A DNA stretch of 64,000 nt from Quercus robur (taxonomy: Eukaryota; Streptophyta; Magnoliopsida; Fagales; Fagaceae). Below are positions 1 through 11,860 of this stretch, piece after piece. How positions within the stretch are numbered: the stretch's first letter is position 1; every line of letters starts with the position of its first letter. Position numbers and translations under genes: made by a program. The notes beneath the pieces were generated by a model. It saw only the letters and a list, made by a program, of their open reading frames with translations. It was not told where the DNA came from and ran no database searches. The stretch spans positions 22,491,357 through 22,555,356 of the forward strand of contig NC_065545.1 of NCBI RefSeq assembly GCF_932294415.1. The letters run 5' to 3'.

Positions 1-905
1 TTGGCAAATCGTGAACACAAACTTGTCTAGATATAGATCTTAGAGTCTATAAGTTTTATTAGACAATGCTCAAGATGATTCAAGTCAAGATTTAAGAACA
101 TACAAGTTGCAAGAAGAAGATTTCATAATCTGTCTGGTTTGATCGATCGAAAGACAGGCTTGAACGATCGAAAGTCGTATCTACAGAATTTTAATTAAAC
201 CCAAACAACAGTTCAAGCCCATTTAGGATTAGGGTTTCTAATCTACTTCTCCCAGTATATAAAGGAAACCCTAAGCACGTTTTTATGTGGCTTTTCAGAG
301 AGAAAAGAGTGTGCCTCTTTTGTATTTAGGGTTTTGTTCCTAAAAAACTCTCTTATGTCTTCTACTGGTGCTATTCCTTGAAGAATCTCAAGATCCGGTA
401 TTGTAGAAGTTGCTACCTTCTCTTGTCATCAAAGGTGTTGATGATCTAAACCTTCAAGGGTGGTCTTGGAGTCACAAACAGGAGAGTTTGTGTTGCTAAA
501 CCTTTGAGTGGGATCTCAAAGTCACAAACGGGGATGCTTGTGTTTTGCAAAGGCCAAAGAAAGGAGTCCGTGGATTCGGAGTTTGCACGTGGTCGTGTCA
601 GTAAGTTCTACTAGTTGGTAGCAATAAGAAGTCGAGCGTGGGGGCTTGTAAGTCTTATTGTATGAACTTCGATTCTTTCTAGTGGATTTGCTTTTTACCT
701 TGAGGATAGCTAGGTTAAATCCTTCCCAGGTTTTTTACCGGTTTGGTTTTCCTGGGTTATCATAACGTTGTGTTATTTATCTTTCCGTTGCTGTGCATGA
801 TATGATTGTTTGATTGTGATAACCTAGACTTGTAATTTGGACTAAGTAATCACTTGACTAATTACCTAGGTTAATCTAATTGTGTTTTTAAGGGGTCTAA
901 AAACT
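1..905 (+). mobile_element. LTR-like segment (probable Ty1/copia LTR, 5' end outside the window)
   Basis: No coding frame is visible. A TATA box (TATATAAAGG, 256-265) sits about 40 bases before a leader-like stretch, and the rest has the low-complexity GT-rich look of a plant retroelement LTR. The right boundary is placed near 905 because kinase-like coding sequence starts there in mid-exon. If correct, the element ends inside the kinase gene and removed or displaced its upstream exons. No matching second LTR is present in the window, so it could be a solo LTR or the 3' LTR of an element lying to the left. The family assignment is inferred from general appearance. Confidence 0.5.
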
Positions 906-3900
906 AACACGGTTAAATTTACTTGTGAGAGGCATGTAACCATTCGAGCATGGGTTAGGAAACCCAGTTTGCAAAATTCAATAATTGCATCTAGTCGGAA
1001 TGATTTAATGAAATATTTACAGTGTTTGTTTTGCAAGAGCAACGAAGCATATAATGACCTAGAAGCCATGAATGCAACCCAACAAGATCCAAATGCCATG
1101 GAATTTGTCTTTAAGGTTGATGATACAGGAAAAGGAATTATGAAGGAAAAATAAATCTCAGTCTTTGAAAACTATGTTCAAGTCAAAGAAACAACTCTTG
1201 GACAAGGAGGCACTAGATTAGGACTTGGCATTGTTCAGTCTCTGGTAAATGACTAACTTTAGCACACATATCAATTTTTTCTTTTATTTTTTGCTATGTT
1301 TATCTAGAGTTTCAAGATATGCAATCTAAACGGAATCATGATCCCTCCATTTCAAGTCATTTTCATTATGCTTGTTTCATGGTTCATATTTTATTTTATT
1401 TTCTAAGTTTAAAAGTGTATAGACCAATTAAACTTTTAAATAACATGAGAGTCTGTACTGAAAAGATGCATTAAATGAATTAATTTTAAATGGAGAGAAT
1501 CATTTTCCACTTATTGTACTACATATATTTTTTTAAACTTAATTACGCATCTAGATTTGTATGATGCGTTGTTGTAACTTGGATTAGATTCACATAACTA
1601 TCACAAATAACTTTATCAACTAGGTTTTAAAGTGACTTGATTAATAGTCTAAATTCATTATAATCCCTTTTATTGATTAATTTTTCTTGTAATTTTGTGC
1701 TGGGTATGTTTGATGCATGGAGATATATCAATTGTGGACAAAGAGATCGGTGAAAAGGGAACTTGCTTTAGATTCAATGTGATACTCAGTACACGTGAAA
1801 ATGTTAGTTGCGATAATGCAAAAGCAGAAGACCTTGAAATGGTTGATGGTACCCATATTCCTGAACTAACTCTTAGCACACCTAGTCCTGGCTTGTGGTT
1901 ACGTACTCCTAGTTCAAAGTTGACAATTCACACAAACCCTAGCCCCAAGATAAAGGCATCCCATGTTGTTCTCTTGAATCAAAATAATGAATGGCGAAGG
2001 ACTTCACAAAGATTCATGGAGAACTTAGGTATAAAAGTATCGATAGCAAAGCAATGGGAACATCTTCCATCTACTCTCCAAAAGATAAAACATAACCAGA
2101 ACCATTCTCGTCACAATTCTTCTGGAATTTCAGTTGATTTGAGTTCTCCAAGTGGTTACTTAAGCAGGTCTGCTTCTAATAACTCTAGCGGTGTAGAAAA
2201 AGATGTGCCTTTCAGTAGCATGGATGGTTCAGACTACATACTATCAGTCTTCAAAAGGACTACTCCTAAATTTGCATCAAGTTTCATATTAATTGTGACT
2301 GATGCAAGTGTTGGACCATTCCTAGAATTATGTAGAATTGTGGCTGAATTCAAAAAAGGCTTCGACAATGCTACGTGTAAGGTTGTTTGGTTGGAGAAAC
2401 CAATGATGCGTAACATCAACTTCAAACGCATTGAAAAGGATCTGGTTGATCCTAATGATGTCATAATATCTAAGCCATTTCATGGTTCTCGTTTGTATCA
2501 AGTGGTAAGACTTCTTCCTGAGTTTGGAGGTACATTACAAGGGAATTCAAGCGAACTAAAAGAGGAAAGCAAGTTTCAAGCTGAAAAAGTTTCAAGAGAT
2601 CCTAGTTCATCAAGGAGTCAGTCTTAAATAGAGAATTCTCCAACAAACAAACACTCAACTCAATGAATAGAATTACAAGACCATGGTAGCAGCATTGAGA
2701 CAACCAAGAAGAAAATCTTGTCACCCATTCAAACTCTATCTCATGTTGGGTTCAAACCAAGAAGTCCTCCGAGTAATAGGAACCCACCAAAAGAGCAAGA
2801 AATACAAGAAATTAGTGACCCAAATGATGATAAGTCATTGAGTGGGAAGAAACTCTTGGTTGCTGACGACAATGCACTATTGTGCAAGTTAACTGTTGCC
2901 AGTCTTTTAAAGCTTGGTGCAACTACCGAAACTTGTGTTAATGGACAGGAAGCTTTAGATCTGGTTTTCAAAGGTCTAAGTGATCAAAGGAAACTTGGAG
3001 CTTCGAAGTTTCTTCCATACGGATTATGTCTTAATGGATTGTGAGGTAAAGAGCATGATTTCCCTCTCTTTACCTTTTTATGCTTTTTTTTTATAAATAT
3101 TTTTTGTATTATATATATATATATATATATATATAAGTACTTGATTTCCCAATTAGAACATTTGCAATATACTAGAGGGTATCCTTTGGACTATGTCACA
3201 TGTTTTTATGATATTTGGTAAAATTTATGATGTCTTGGCACTTTTTTTTTTTTTTTTTTTTGGTTGGATTGAAAAGATAGAACTTTATTTATAAAAACCA
3301 AGTGAGTAAACATATACAAAAATAAAACCTGGGCTAACACAAGCTTATTGGCCCAGTAGCAATACAGTGAAAAAAAATAGGCTACCCCCACACTAATACC
3401 AGATAAGTGAAAGAAAACATTAGAATGTGAGTATATGTAGCTCCAAGCTAAAAAATTTCCCTATTTAGCAACAAAAAAAAAAAAAAAGCTCAAAAATTTC
3501 CCTGAGTGGCCGAAAGCTTCTAGTATGTCTCCAACAAAGCTAACGTCACTTCCAATATGTTTTGGCACTTTGCAAACCTTAGAGCTTGTTCCAGTTAATA
3601 AATCTATATATATCTTATGGATTTTGACCATTTGGTGTTTATAAAACTCAGCACAATTATATTTTATGTTTAAGCATTCAATATTTATTTTAATTTAATT
3701 TATTATAATCCCTTGTACTATAGTTTAATTTTAATCACACAATGTAAGCTGTTCACATTTCCTAATAATATTTTTTTTTCCAACTAAATCATATATGATT
3801 TTGTGTTTGACAGATGCCTGTGATGAATGGGTATGAAGCAACAAAACAAATAAGGAAAATGGAGAAGTCCTTCGGTGTTCATATTCCAATCATTGCATTA

Positions 3901-4023
3901 ACTGCTCATACATCAGGTGGGGAAGCTAACATGGCAATTGAGGTTGAAATGGATGTTCATCTTAGCAAACTATTGAAAAAGGAACATCTTTTGGAAGCCA
4001 TTAGATATATCGATACTAAATGA
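906..4023 (+). pseudogene. Truncated CKI1-like hybrid histidine kinase
   Basis: The remnant covers the C-terminal half of a plant hybrid histidine kinase of the CKI1 type (two-component phosphorelay, normally at a membrane). Exon A (906-1244) carries the ATPase N and G1 boxes (VKFT, DDTGKGI) and G2 (GLGIVQSL). Exon B (about 1704-3045) carries the end of the kinase domain (EKGTCFRFNV), a variable linker and the start of the receiver (GKKLLVADDNALL). Exon C (3814-4023) ends the receiver (MPVMNGYEA, and LSKLLKKEHL with the conserved lysine). Lesions: the 5' exons and the sensor region are missing; in-frame stops lie at 1152-1154, 2625-2627 and 2664-2666; the acceptor before 1704 reads GG instead of AG; and one extra G near 3021 shifts the frame just before the phospho-acceptor aspartate. 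A retroposon sits in the last intron. A protein is unlikely. Assignment to CKI1 rather than a sister kinase is from the linker and receiver pattern. Confidence 0.8.
3245..3556 (-). mobile_element. Short retroposed 3' fragment (LINE/SINE-like) in pseudogene intron
   Basis: A T-run beginning near 3242 is followed by about 290 bases without coding potential, as expected for a poly-A-tailed retroposon in minus orientation. Near-identical 15-base direct repeats flank it: ATGTCTTGGCACTTT (3230-3244) and ATGTTTTGGCACTTT (3557-3571), one mismatch, consistent with a target-site duplication. The source family is not identified. Confidence 0.5.
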
Positions 4024-4152
4024 AAATATGCATAGGCGTACCTTATGACTCTCTTAATCTATGAGATAATGGTGACTCTTTATAGTAGTTTTGTTGTACA
4101 TGTAATATATGTGCAGTTGAAATTGTGCTAAAATATAGAGAAATGCTATAGT

Positions 4153-4319
4153 ATTTTGTTGGAATGCAGAAGTTCAAGACATTGACTGACATATGAAGTC
4201 ATTTTTCATTTTGTTGGAATGTAGAAGTTAAAAACATTGACTAAAAATATAAAGTCATTTATCATTTTTTTGGAATGCAAAAGTTCACGACATTGAGTGA
4301 AAATATGAAGTCATTTACG
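4153..4319. repeat. Three tandem copies of a ~56-bp unit
   Basis: Units begin at 4153, 4208 and 4264. Each starts ATTTTGTTGGAATG (third copy ATTTTTTTGGAATG) and ends AAGTCATTT. They differ by several substitutions each, so this is an old local duplication just downstream of the kinase remnant. The stretch from 4320 to 4789 is AT-rich with nothing recognised. Confidence 0.75.
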
Positions 4320-4789
4320 CATTCTATATGGTGTTTTTGTTTATCAAGAAAATATACAACTTACAAGCTCAATAAATTCAAACAAAAAAGTAATTTTTAT
4401 AATACTTTTTTACTCCACTCCCTTTTAATGTTGTTAGCATCTAAAATGAAAGGCCCCAATTCAATTAACAATAGAAAGTTTATGGCACAAAAGTATGACA
4501 TGGTCGACAACAAGATCATTTTTTTGTCTATTTCAGTCCATTTTGGTTGATTTTAGTGCACTTATTTAAAAATGAGAAAAAATAGGTTAGTTAAGAATAC
4601 CAGTTATAAATAAGAATGTATTAAAAAATATAGATGACAAAAATTAATATTATTAATTTTAATTGTTTAATTTAATGATTTGTGTCATTATCTTTCTTTT
4701 GAAGTAAATTACACAATTTTAATGTTTTGATATGATATAATTTGAATTTGAATAAAAAAAATTTAAGTTAGATAGAAATTAATTAGGAG

Positions 4790-5747
4790 ATTTCTATAAC
4801 CATGGAGGTGTAAGGATTTCACACTTACTGTTTGCCGATGATAGCCTACTATTTTGTGAGGCAACAACTGAAGAATGCCGAAATCTAATGAATATACTAG
4901 CTATGTATGAGAGAGCATCTGACCAAGCTATCAATAAACAAAAAACAGCACTTCTCTTTAGCCCGAACACAAAGCAACCGGTAAAGTTAGCTATTCGGAA
5001 CATGCTAGGTGCTCAAATCATGATAAGCTGTGAGAAGTATCTTGGTTTACTAATGGTGGGAGGGAAGTCCAAGCTGAACACTTTCAGGGAGGTACAAGAG
5101 CGAGTAACAAAAAAAGTGATGGGATGGAAGAAAAAAAATATCTACAAAGTCAATAGGGAGGTCTTAATCAAGACGGTGACACAAGCTATCCCAACTTACT
5201 CCATGAACATGTTCAAAATCCCAAATAGGATTTGTGATGACATTAACTCAGTATTAGCAAAATATTGGTGGGGCCAAACCCAAGATGAGAAGAAATTTCA
5301 TTGGATCAAATGGGGTAAATTGTGCATACCAAAAGATAGAGGTGGAATGGGGTTTAGAGATATTCACGCCTTCAACCTTGCTATGCTAGCCAAACAAGCA
5401 TAGCGGTTGATCTAAGGAGGCCACTCATTATTTTTCAGAGTTTACAAGTCTCGTAATTTTCCTACTTGCTCTTTCATGGAAGCTGCTTTGGGCTCCGACC
5501 CATCATATGTATGGCATAGTTTGCTAGAAGCCAAGGAATTGATTAGAGAAGCTACGGTTTGGAAGGTGGGTAATGGGAGAAGTATCAAACTAGAGGACCA
5601 CAGATGGCTACCCCACCCCCCTAAATTCCAACCCAATGCAAATATGGATTTGAGGATGAGCGACCTTTTCGACCCATGCACAAAGTAGTGGCACACACAT
5701 GTCCTTCACACGAACTTCATGCACTCTATTGTGGAGGATATTCAACA
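4790..5747 (+). mobile_element. LINE reverse transcriptase fragment, left part (interrupted by copia element)
   Basis: Reading the plus strand from about 4800 gives the C-terminal half of a plant LINE (L1-type) reverse transcriptase. It includes the catalytic motif LLFADDSLLFCEA, the QAINKQKTALLFSPNT block, the SCEKYLGL block and IPKDRGGMGFRD. A stop at 5401-5403 breaks the frame, after which WKVGNGRSIKLEDHRWLP continues. The 5' part of the element is absent, as is common after incomplete reverse transcription. At 5747 the frame is cut by a Ty1/copia insertion and resumes at 10840. Inactive. Confidence 0.88.
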
Positions 5748-5939
5748 TGTTAACATGTATAATGTTGTAGGCTTTAGGCCCAGCTAGATTACTTGTATAG
5801 CACATATTCTTGCACTACACTCTTACTTGTACTGCACACATATTTACTTGTATTGCACACATATGCCTCTTATATAAAGGCATTTATGTATATTCTTTCA
5901 TTATGAAATACAATACTATAGATTTCAATATGTCTAATA
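5748..5939 (+). repeat. 5' LTR of first copia element
   Basis: 192 bases, TGTTAACATG...TCTAATA. It contains a TATA motif (CTTATATAAAGG) about 55 bases before its end and aligns along its length with 10650-10839. Confidence 0.88.
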
Positions 5940-5951
5940 TGGTATCAGAGT
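5940..5951 (+). promoter_or_regulatory. Primer-binding site (initiator tRNA-Met type)
   Basis: TGGTATCAGAGT directly follows the LTR and matches the usual plant copia primer site, complementary to the 3' end of initiator tRNA-Met (last base T instead of C). Confidence 0.85.
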
Positions 5952-6597
5952 CACTGCTCTGAATTTTTCTTAGCAGTCTTGTCTTTATTGGTGTTACTCC
6001 ATTCTCAACATCGCTTCCGCCGCCATAACAGTCGCCGCAGCCTCTTGCCATTGAACCTCCAGCGTCTTCCAGCCGTTGTCTTTGGGTTCTGGACCTGCAG
6101 CCACTGTCGTTGATGAGTCCTACACCACACAAACCACTACACTTGTCATCACCACCGTGAATATTGCTTCGATTACGTTTTTGCAGGTATCACTGAGATC
6201 GTCTTGCGCCGATCAACATATTGGTGGAAGCCTAGCAGCCATCGGAGACCGCACGCACCCTCAAGAGCCACCCAAAGATTCTGCATCAAAGTTCACGCGC
6301 CACATGCACTGTCATCAGCTCTAGGCTGACGTCACCCGTGATGTCATTAATGCCATGTCAGCCCTAGCTTACATCAACATCTAGTCATCTACTAACGTCG
6401 GCACCACATCATCTTGCTGACGTAATCTCCACTGACCGTTGACCGCGTTGACTTTGGCCGTTGATCCGTTGACTTTGACTGTTGACTTTGACCGTTAACT
6501 TTTCTCCAGGGTTGACTTTTGTAGTCCAAGTTCTCCTTACCCAGTTTTTTGCGTAGATTTCATTTTTGTAGTCTGTTTTTGCATATTGTGTCTCTAA

Positions 6598-9500
6598 ATG
6601 GATAAAAATGATATTTTTCTTCCTCGCCCCATCAAATATTAGAGGGAAATAAGAATTATTTATCTTGGTCTCAAGCTATGTGCAGTTTTCTTAAGGGCCG
6701 CATGCTCTGGCAATATTGTACTGGTGCAATCACTATTCCTGTCAAGGGGGCAAGTGAAGAAGATGCTGCCTTCCTCAGTCACATGAATAGTCACAACTAT
6801 ATGATCCTCACATGGATTCAGAACACTTCCATTCCCTCCATCTCCAATCTATTGGGCATCTTTGATGATGCAAAATCAGCAAGGGATATGTTAGCCAAAA
6901 GGTACTCCACTACTCACGGATCCATGAAATATTAGTTAGTGGTTGAATTGCATCAATTTAGGTAAGAACCAGGGTAATCCATCAATGACTACTATGATTA
7001 GCTTCGCTTCATTTAGGACCAAACTGACCTTTCTGATCAAACTTGGGCATGCCCAAAGGATGCTCAGCAATATGCTACCATTAGAGATGGATTTCGTCTC
7101 TATGAATTCCTGATGTCACTTCACAAGGACTTTGAGCCCATCCGAGATCAGCTTTTTAATCGCAGTCCTCCTCCCTCTCTTAATACTGTTGTAGACGAGT
7201 TGGTTAGAGAAGAAGCTCGTCTTGCAACCCTTCAAGCCCAGAATAAGCTCAATATTTTGGCTATTACTCCTTCTGCTCCACCCATAAAGTAACCTCAACA
7301 ATTAGGTGATTCATCTGGCTCTGGCAGTCGTCGCAAGCAGACCAACAAAAACTTCTGCAACTATTGCAAGCGTCCTGGCCACACCATTGAGACTTGTTAC
7401 CAACGCAACAAATCTACTGCTGCTATTGCTAATACTGAGCCTACTTCGCTAATGCCTTCCATTTCAGCTGAGTCCCAGTCTTCTGGATCCACTATCAACC
7501 TCTCCCCCACTGAACTACAGGATATCATAGCTCAAGCTGTTCATATGGCTGGTAATGCATCTCTTTCCACTGCTCTCTCTGTTCTACCCGGTAAGTATCA
7601 AACTTGACTTTTTGATTCCGCTTATTGCAATCACATGACACCTCATTCGTCCTTATTCTCCAAACTTGACCCTGCGTCATATCCTCTTAATATTCATATA
7701 TCTGATGGTTTCACCATGCATGAGAATAGTCTAGGTTTTGTTTTGACCTCCAACCTCTCTATTCCTGGCGTCTTCCATGTACCTTACCTATCCTATAATT
7801 TGTGCTCTGTGGGACAATTAGCTGAACTAGGATATCACCTTATTTTTTATTATTCTGAGTGTATTGTGCAAGATCCAAGGACAGGGAAAGAGCTTGGGAC
7901 TGGTCCTAGGGTTGGGCGTATGTTTCCCTTGGAAAATCTTCATCTTCCACCTATTGCTCCTGTTTCTGTTGCTGTTGTAGCTGCTGCGGTTTCTTCCTTA
8001 CCTTCTGTCGCACTTTGGTATTCTCGTCTTAGTCATGCACCATTTTCTCGGGTACAACAATTAGCTTCTAAGGGTTTGTTGGGTTCTGTGTCCAAAGACA
8101 ATTTTGATTGTACTTCATGTCAGTTAGGAAAACAACTAGCTTTGCTTTTCAATAACAGTGAATCTATCTCTGATAGTATTTTTGAGTTAATTCATTCTGA
8201 TGTTTGGGGACCTTCTCCTGTTGCTAGTATTGGTGGATCTCGATATTTTGTTGTTTTTATTGATTATTATTCTTGTTATAGTTGGATCTTTTCTATGAAA
8301 TCTCGTTTTGAAATTTAAATGGTTGAAACACAATTCTCCAAACGTATCAAAACTTTTCGATCTAATAATGCTCTTGAATATACTTAATATGCTTTTCAAG
8401 CTCTGTTACATTCCTATGGCACTGTACATCATCTCACTTGTTCAGGTATCTCTCAGCAAAATGGTCGAGCCGAAAGAAAACTTCGTCATATTCTTGACAC
8501 TGTTTGTGCTCTTCTTCTTTCTGCCAAAGTTCTTGCCCCATTTTAGGGTAAAACTGTTTTTCATGCTATTCATACTATTAACCGCATTCCAAGTGTTGTC
8601 ATCCATAATCAAACTTCGTATGAGCTCCTTTTTGGGTCACCCCCTGACTATCATCACCTTTGCTCATTTGGATTTGCTTGTTTCGTTTTTCTTCAACCTC
8701 ATGAGCACAACAAACTTGAGCCTCAATCTAGACTTTGTTGTTTCCTTGGTTATGGAGAAACTCAAAAAGGGTATCGGTGTTATGATCCTGTCTCTCATCG
8801 TCTTCGTGTTTCCCATAATGTTGTCTTTTAGGAACACCGCTTGTTTGTTGAACTCTCTCACTTTTGTTCTTCCCTGACTACCTCTTCTGTTTTAGAAATC
8901 TTTCCAGATGAGTCTCATATTCCTTTTACAAATACTCTTGATCCTCCTTTGGACTTCTCTATCCAACCTCTAGATATTTTTGATGCTTTTCCTAGACAGG
9001 TCGAAGATGAACAGGTTGATGACGAGCTACCCCACCTTGAGCCTAGGTCCCCTGCTCCTACTCTGCCTGAAGATCCTCCACAAGATATTCCACCTCGCCA
9101 CTCAACCCGGGTAAGATCCATTCCTGCACATTTACTTGACTATCATTGTTACACTGCCCTTGCTACACTCCACAAGCCTCACACCTATCGTGAGGCCTCC
9201 ACTGACCCTTTATAGTAGATTGCAATGAAAGAGGAACTTGATGCATTAACCAAAAACCATACCTGGGATCTAGTTACTCTCCCTCCTAGACAGTCTGTGG
9301 TTGATTGTAAGTGGATCTATAAGATCAAGACTCGCTCTGATAGGTCCATTGAGCGCTACAAGGCTTGTCTTGTTACAAAAGGTTTTACACAGGAGTATGG
9401 GATTGATTATGAAAAAACCTTTACTCCAGTTGCTTGTATCTCATATGTTCGTGCCCTCTTAGCTGTTACCGCTGCTAGTAAATGGGATCTTTTTCATATG

Positions 9501-10636
9501 AATGTTAAAATGCCTTCCTTAATAGGGATCTTAGTGAAGAAGTCTATATGCAACCTCCTCCTGGTCTCTCTGTTGAATCAAATAAGGTTTATCACCTTCG
9601 ACGTGCACTTTATGGCCTTAAACAAGCTCCATGAGCTTGGTTTGCCAAGTTCAGCTCCACCATCTTTCTCTTGGGTTACATTGCCAGTCCTTATGATTCT
9701 GCCCTATTTCTTCATCGCATTGATAAAGGCACCATTTTGCTTCTCCTATATGTGGATGATATGATCATAACTGGTGATGACCTCAATGGCATTCAAGAAC
9801 TCAAGGATTTTCTCAGTCAGCAGTTTGAGATGAAAGATCTTGGACATCTCAGCTATTTATTGAGTCTTGAAATCACTCATTCCACATATGGTCTTTATAT
9901 TACTCAAGTCAAGTATGCTTCTGACCTTTTGTCTCGAGCTGGACTCACTGACAGCAAGACTATTGACACTCCAGTTAAACTTAATGCGCATTTGACACCC
10001 TCGGGAGGGAAACCATTGTCTAATCCATCTCTTTACAAAAGATTGGTTGGCAACCTAATTTATCTCACAGTTACTCGTCCAGACATTTCCTATGCTGTTC
10101 ATCAGATGAGTTAGTATCTGTCTGCTCCACGATCGACTCATTATATTGCTGTTCTGCGCATTCTTCGATACTTGAAAGGCACTCTCTTCCATGGCATTTT
10201 CTACTCAGCTCAATCTCCTCTTGTACTCTGTGCATTCTCTGATGTTGATTGGGCAAGCGATCCCACTGATCGCAGGTCCACTACAAGTTATTGTTTTCTT
10301 CTTGGTTCTTCTTTGATTTCTTAGCAATGGCCCACTCCAGTACTGAAGCAGAATATCGTGCCCTTACTGATACCACATCTGAACTCCTTTGGCTACGATG
10401 GCTTCTTAAGGATTTAGGTGTGTCCACATCCTCTGCTACTCCTCTTTATTATGACAACTAGAGTGTCATTCATATTGCTCACAATAATGTCTTCCATGAA
10501 CGGACTAAACACATCGAGATTGATTGTCATTTTATTCGTTATCATCTTGTCCATAGTGCTTTTCACCAAGTCACATCGTAAGGAATGCCTTTGTGATTTG
10601 GTTGACAACCTCAAACTGGTCTCACATCCACTTTGA
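6598..10636 (+). pseudogene. Degenerate copia gag-pol polyprotein
   Basis: The likely start is ATG at 6598. Recognisable in order: gag with YLSWSQAM near 6660; a CCHC zinc knuckle (CNYCKRPGHTIETC, about 7357-7398); the protease active-site region (LFDSAYCNHMT, about 7610), where the usual Trp codon before LFDS is a stop; the integrase zinc region and core (CTSCQLGK, ELIHSDVWGP) up to about 8310; a frameshift-rich integrase tail (8310-8880); reverse transcriptase from 9225 with LLYVDDMIITGDD (about 9748); and RNase H (SDVDWASDPTDRRST, about 10238). Stops occur at 6655, 6933, 7290 and many later points, with frameshifts near 8310, 9510 and 9640. Not functional. Confidence 0.88.
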
Positions 10637-10649
10637 GTTTGAGGGGGGT
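10635..10649 (+). other. Polypurine tract of first copia element
   Basis: GAGTTTGAGGGGGG lies immediately before the 3' LTR, where plus-strand priming occurs in LTR elements. Confidence 0.7.
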
Positions 10650-10839
10650 TATTAACGTACATAATGTTGTGGGGTTTAGGCCCAGCTAGATTACTTGTAT
10701 AGCACACATTCTTGTACTGCACTCTTACTTGTACTGCACACGTATTTACTTGTACTACACACACGTCTCCTATATAAAGGTACTCATGTATATTCTTTCA
10801 TTATGAAATACAATACTACAGATTTTAGCATTTCTAACA
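10650..10839 (+). repeat. 3' LTR of first copia element
   Basis: 190 bases, TATTAACGTAC...TTTCTAACA, aligned with the 5' LTR. The start TA, instead of TG, is a mutation. Confidence 0.88.
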
Positions 10840-11063
10840 CAACGAATCAATCTTAGGGACACACACTCCAAGGATGAACTACTCTGAAGGAAAATAAGAA
10901 AGGCATTCTCTTGGTTAAAATAGCTTACAAAGTCCCAGTCCGTCAAAAACAACAAGAACAAAGGGAGCATTCATCAACTAGTGTACTCTGGTGGATGGTT
11001 ATGTAATACCTATACTAATACCTTGAATAAAATTCTATCTTTTACGTTCAAAAAAAAAAAAAA
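10840..11063 (+). mobile_element. LINE reverse transcriptase fragment, right part with poly-A tail
   Basis: The frame interrupted at 5747 resumes here (INLRDTHSKDELL, then KIAYK, the usual block before the zinc-binding region). It soon degenerates and ends in a poly-A run at about 11050-11063, the expected LINE 3' end. Much of the zinc-binding domain is missing, so the LINE carried an internal deletion. Confidence 0.75.
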
Positions 11064-11860
11064 CTTTTAAATTATTCACTTGAGCACATGAAAGCTTCTT
11101 TCTATTGACATATAAAGCTCATCTTGTAATGTATAAGTTATTTAACATACCATGACAACAATTTCTTTATAAATAAATTTATTGTTAATATGACAAAACA
11201 AGGCTGCACAAAACAAACTCTTTATGTTAATGACTTTGTTGTGTAGTTGGAAGAAGAACAAAATTTTTTAATGAAAAAAAATATATATATATATATATAA
11301 AATACATCTACACAAAAATTTGTAATAATTCCACACATTGCGTGAGCCTACGACTAGTGTATATAAAACCGAAACCATTTAACTTTTGGTTAACCTTATA
11401 ATATTATACATACTTTTTGAAACCTCACAATTTTACACATAATTATATATATATATATATTTATTTATTTATTTAAATTATATTTTGTGTTTAAACCATC
11501 CATTATAATCTTGATACATCATATTTTCTTTAAATGCTAAAATATATTGTTCTATATATAAATAAAATCATATAGATCCATATAGAAATCTTATTATAAG
11601 AAATTTTTGTTAATAACTATTAACTACCATAATTATCAAATTTGATATTTACACAAAAGAGAAAAAAAAATCCATATTATATTATAAAGTATAAACTATG
11701 GCTATTTTGGGCCATCCTTTTCACTTGGGCCTAAAAGGATAAGGACGTGGGCTCTCTGGCTAAGTTAAAATACAAGGGACTAAATAAAAAAAAAAAAAAA
11801 AAAGGCCCAATGGCCCAAAAATGTTCCCTAAACCCAATAAGGCTGCTCAAAGAGATTCGA
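11064..11860. other. AT-rich intergenic stretch
   Basis: Contains an AT dinucleotide run (11281-11299), another at about 11445-11460 and a poly-A run near 11787-11803. No gene or repeat family recognised. Confidence 0.6.

Larger units (their letters stand above)
5748..10839 (+). mobile_element. Ty1/copia retrotransposon nested in LINE
   Basis: Two similar LTRs (5748-5939 and 10650-10839) bound a gag-pol remnant in copia order: gag, protease, integrase, reverse transcriptase, RNase H. A primer-binding site (TGGTATCAGAG, 5940-5950) directly follows the 5' LTR, and a purine tract (GAGTTTGAGGGGGG) directly precedes the 3' LTR. The flanks CAACA (5743-5747) and CAACG (10840-10844) form a five-base target duplication with one mismatch. 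Joining the outer flanks restores the LINE frame, so this element is younger than the LINE. The LTRs have diverged by many substitutions and the coding part has many stops, so it is not recent. Confidence 0.92.

Noticed and set aside
8308..8877. 189-residue hydrophobic frame resembling a membrane protein
   Set aside because: It is an out-of-frame reading of the copia integrase tail; the true frame shows integrase and RT-linker remnants.
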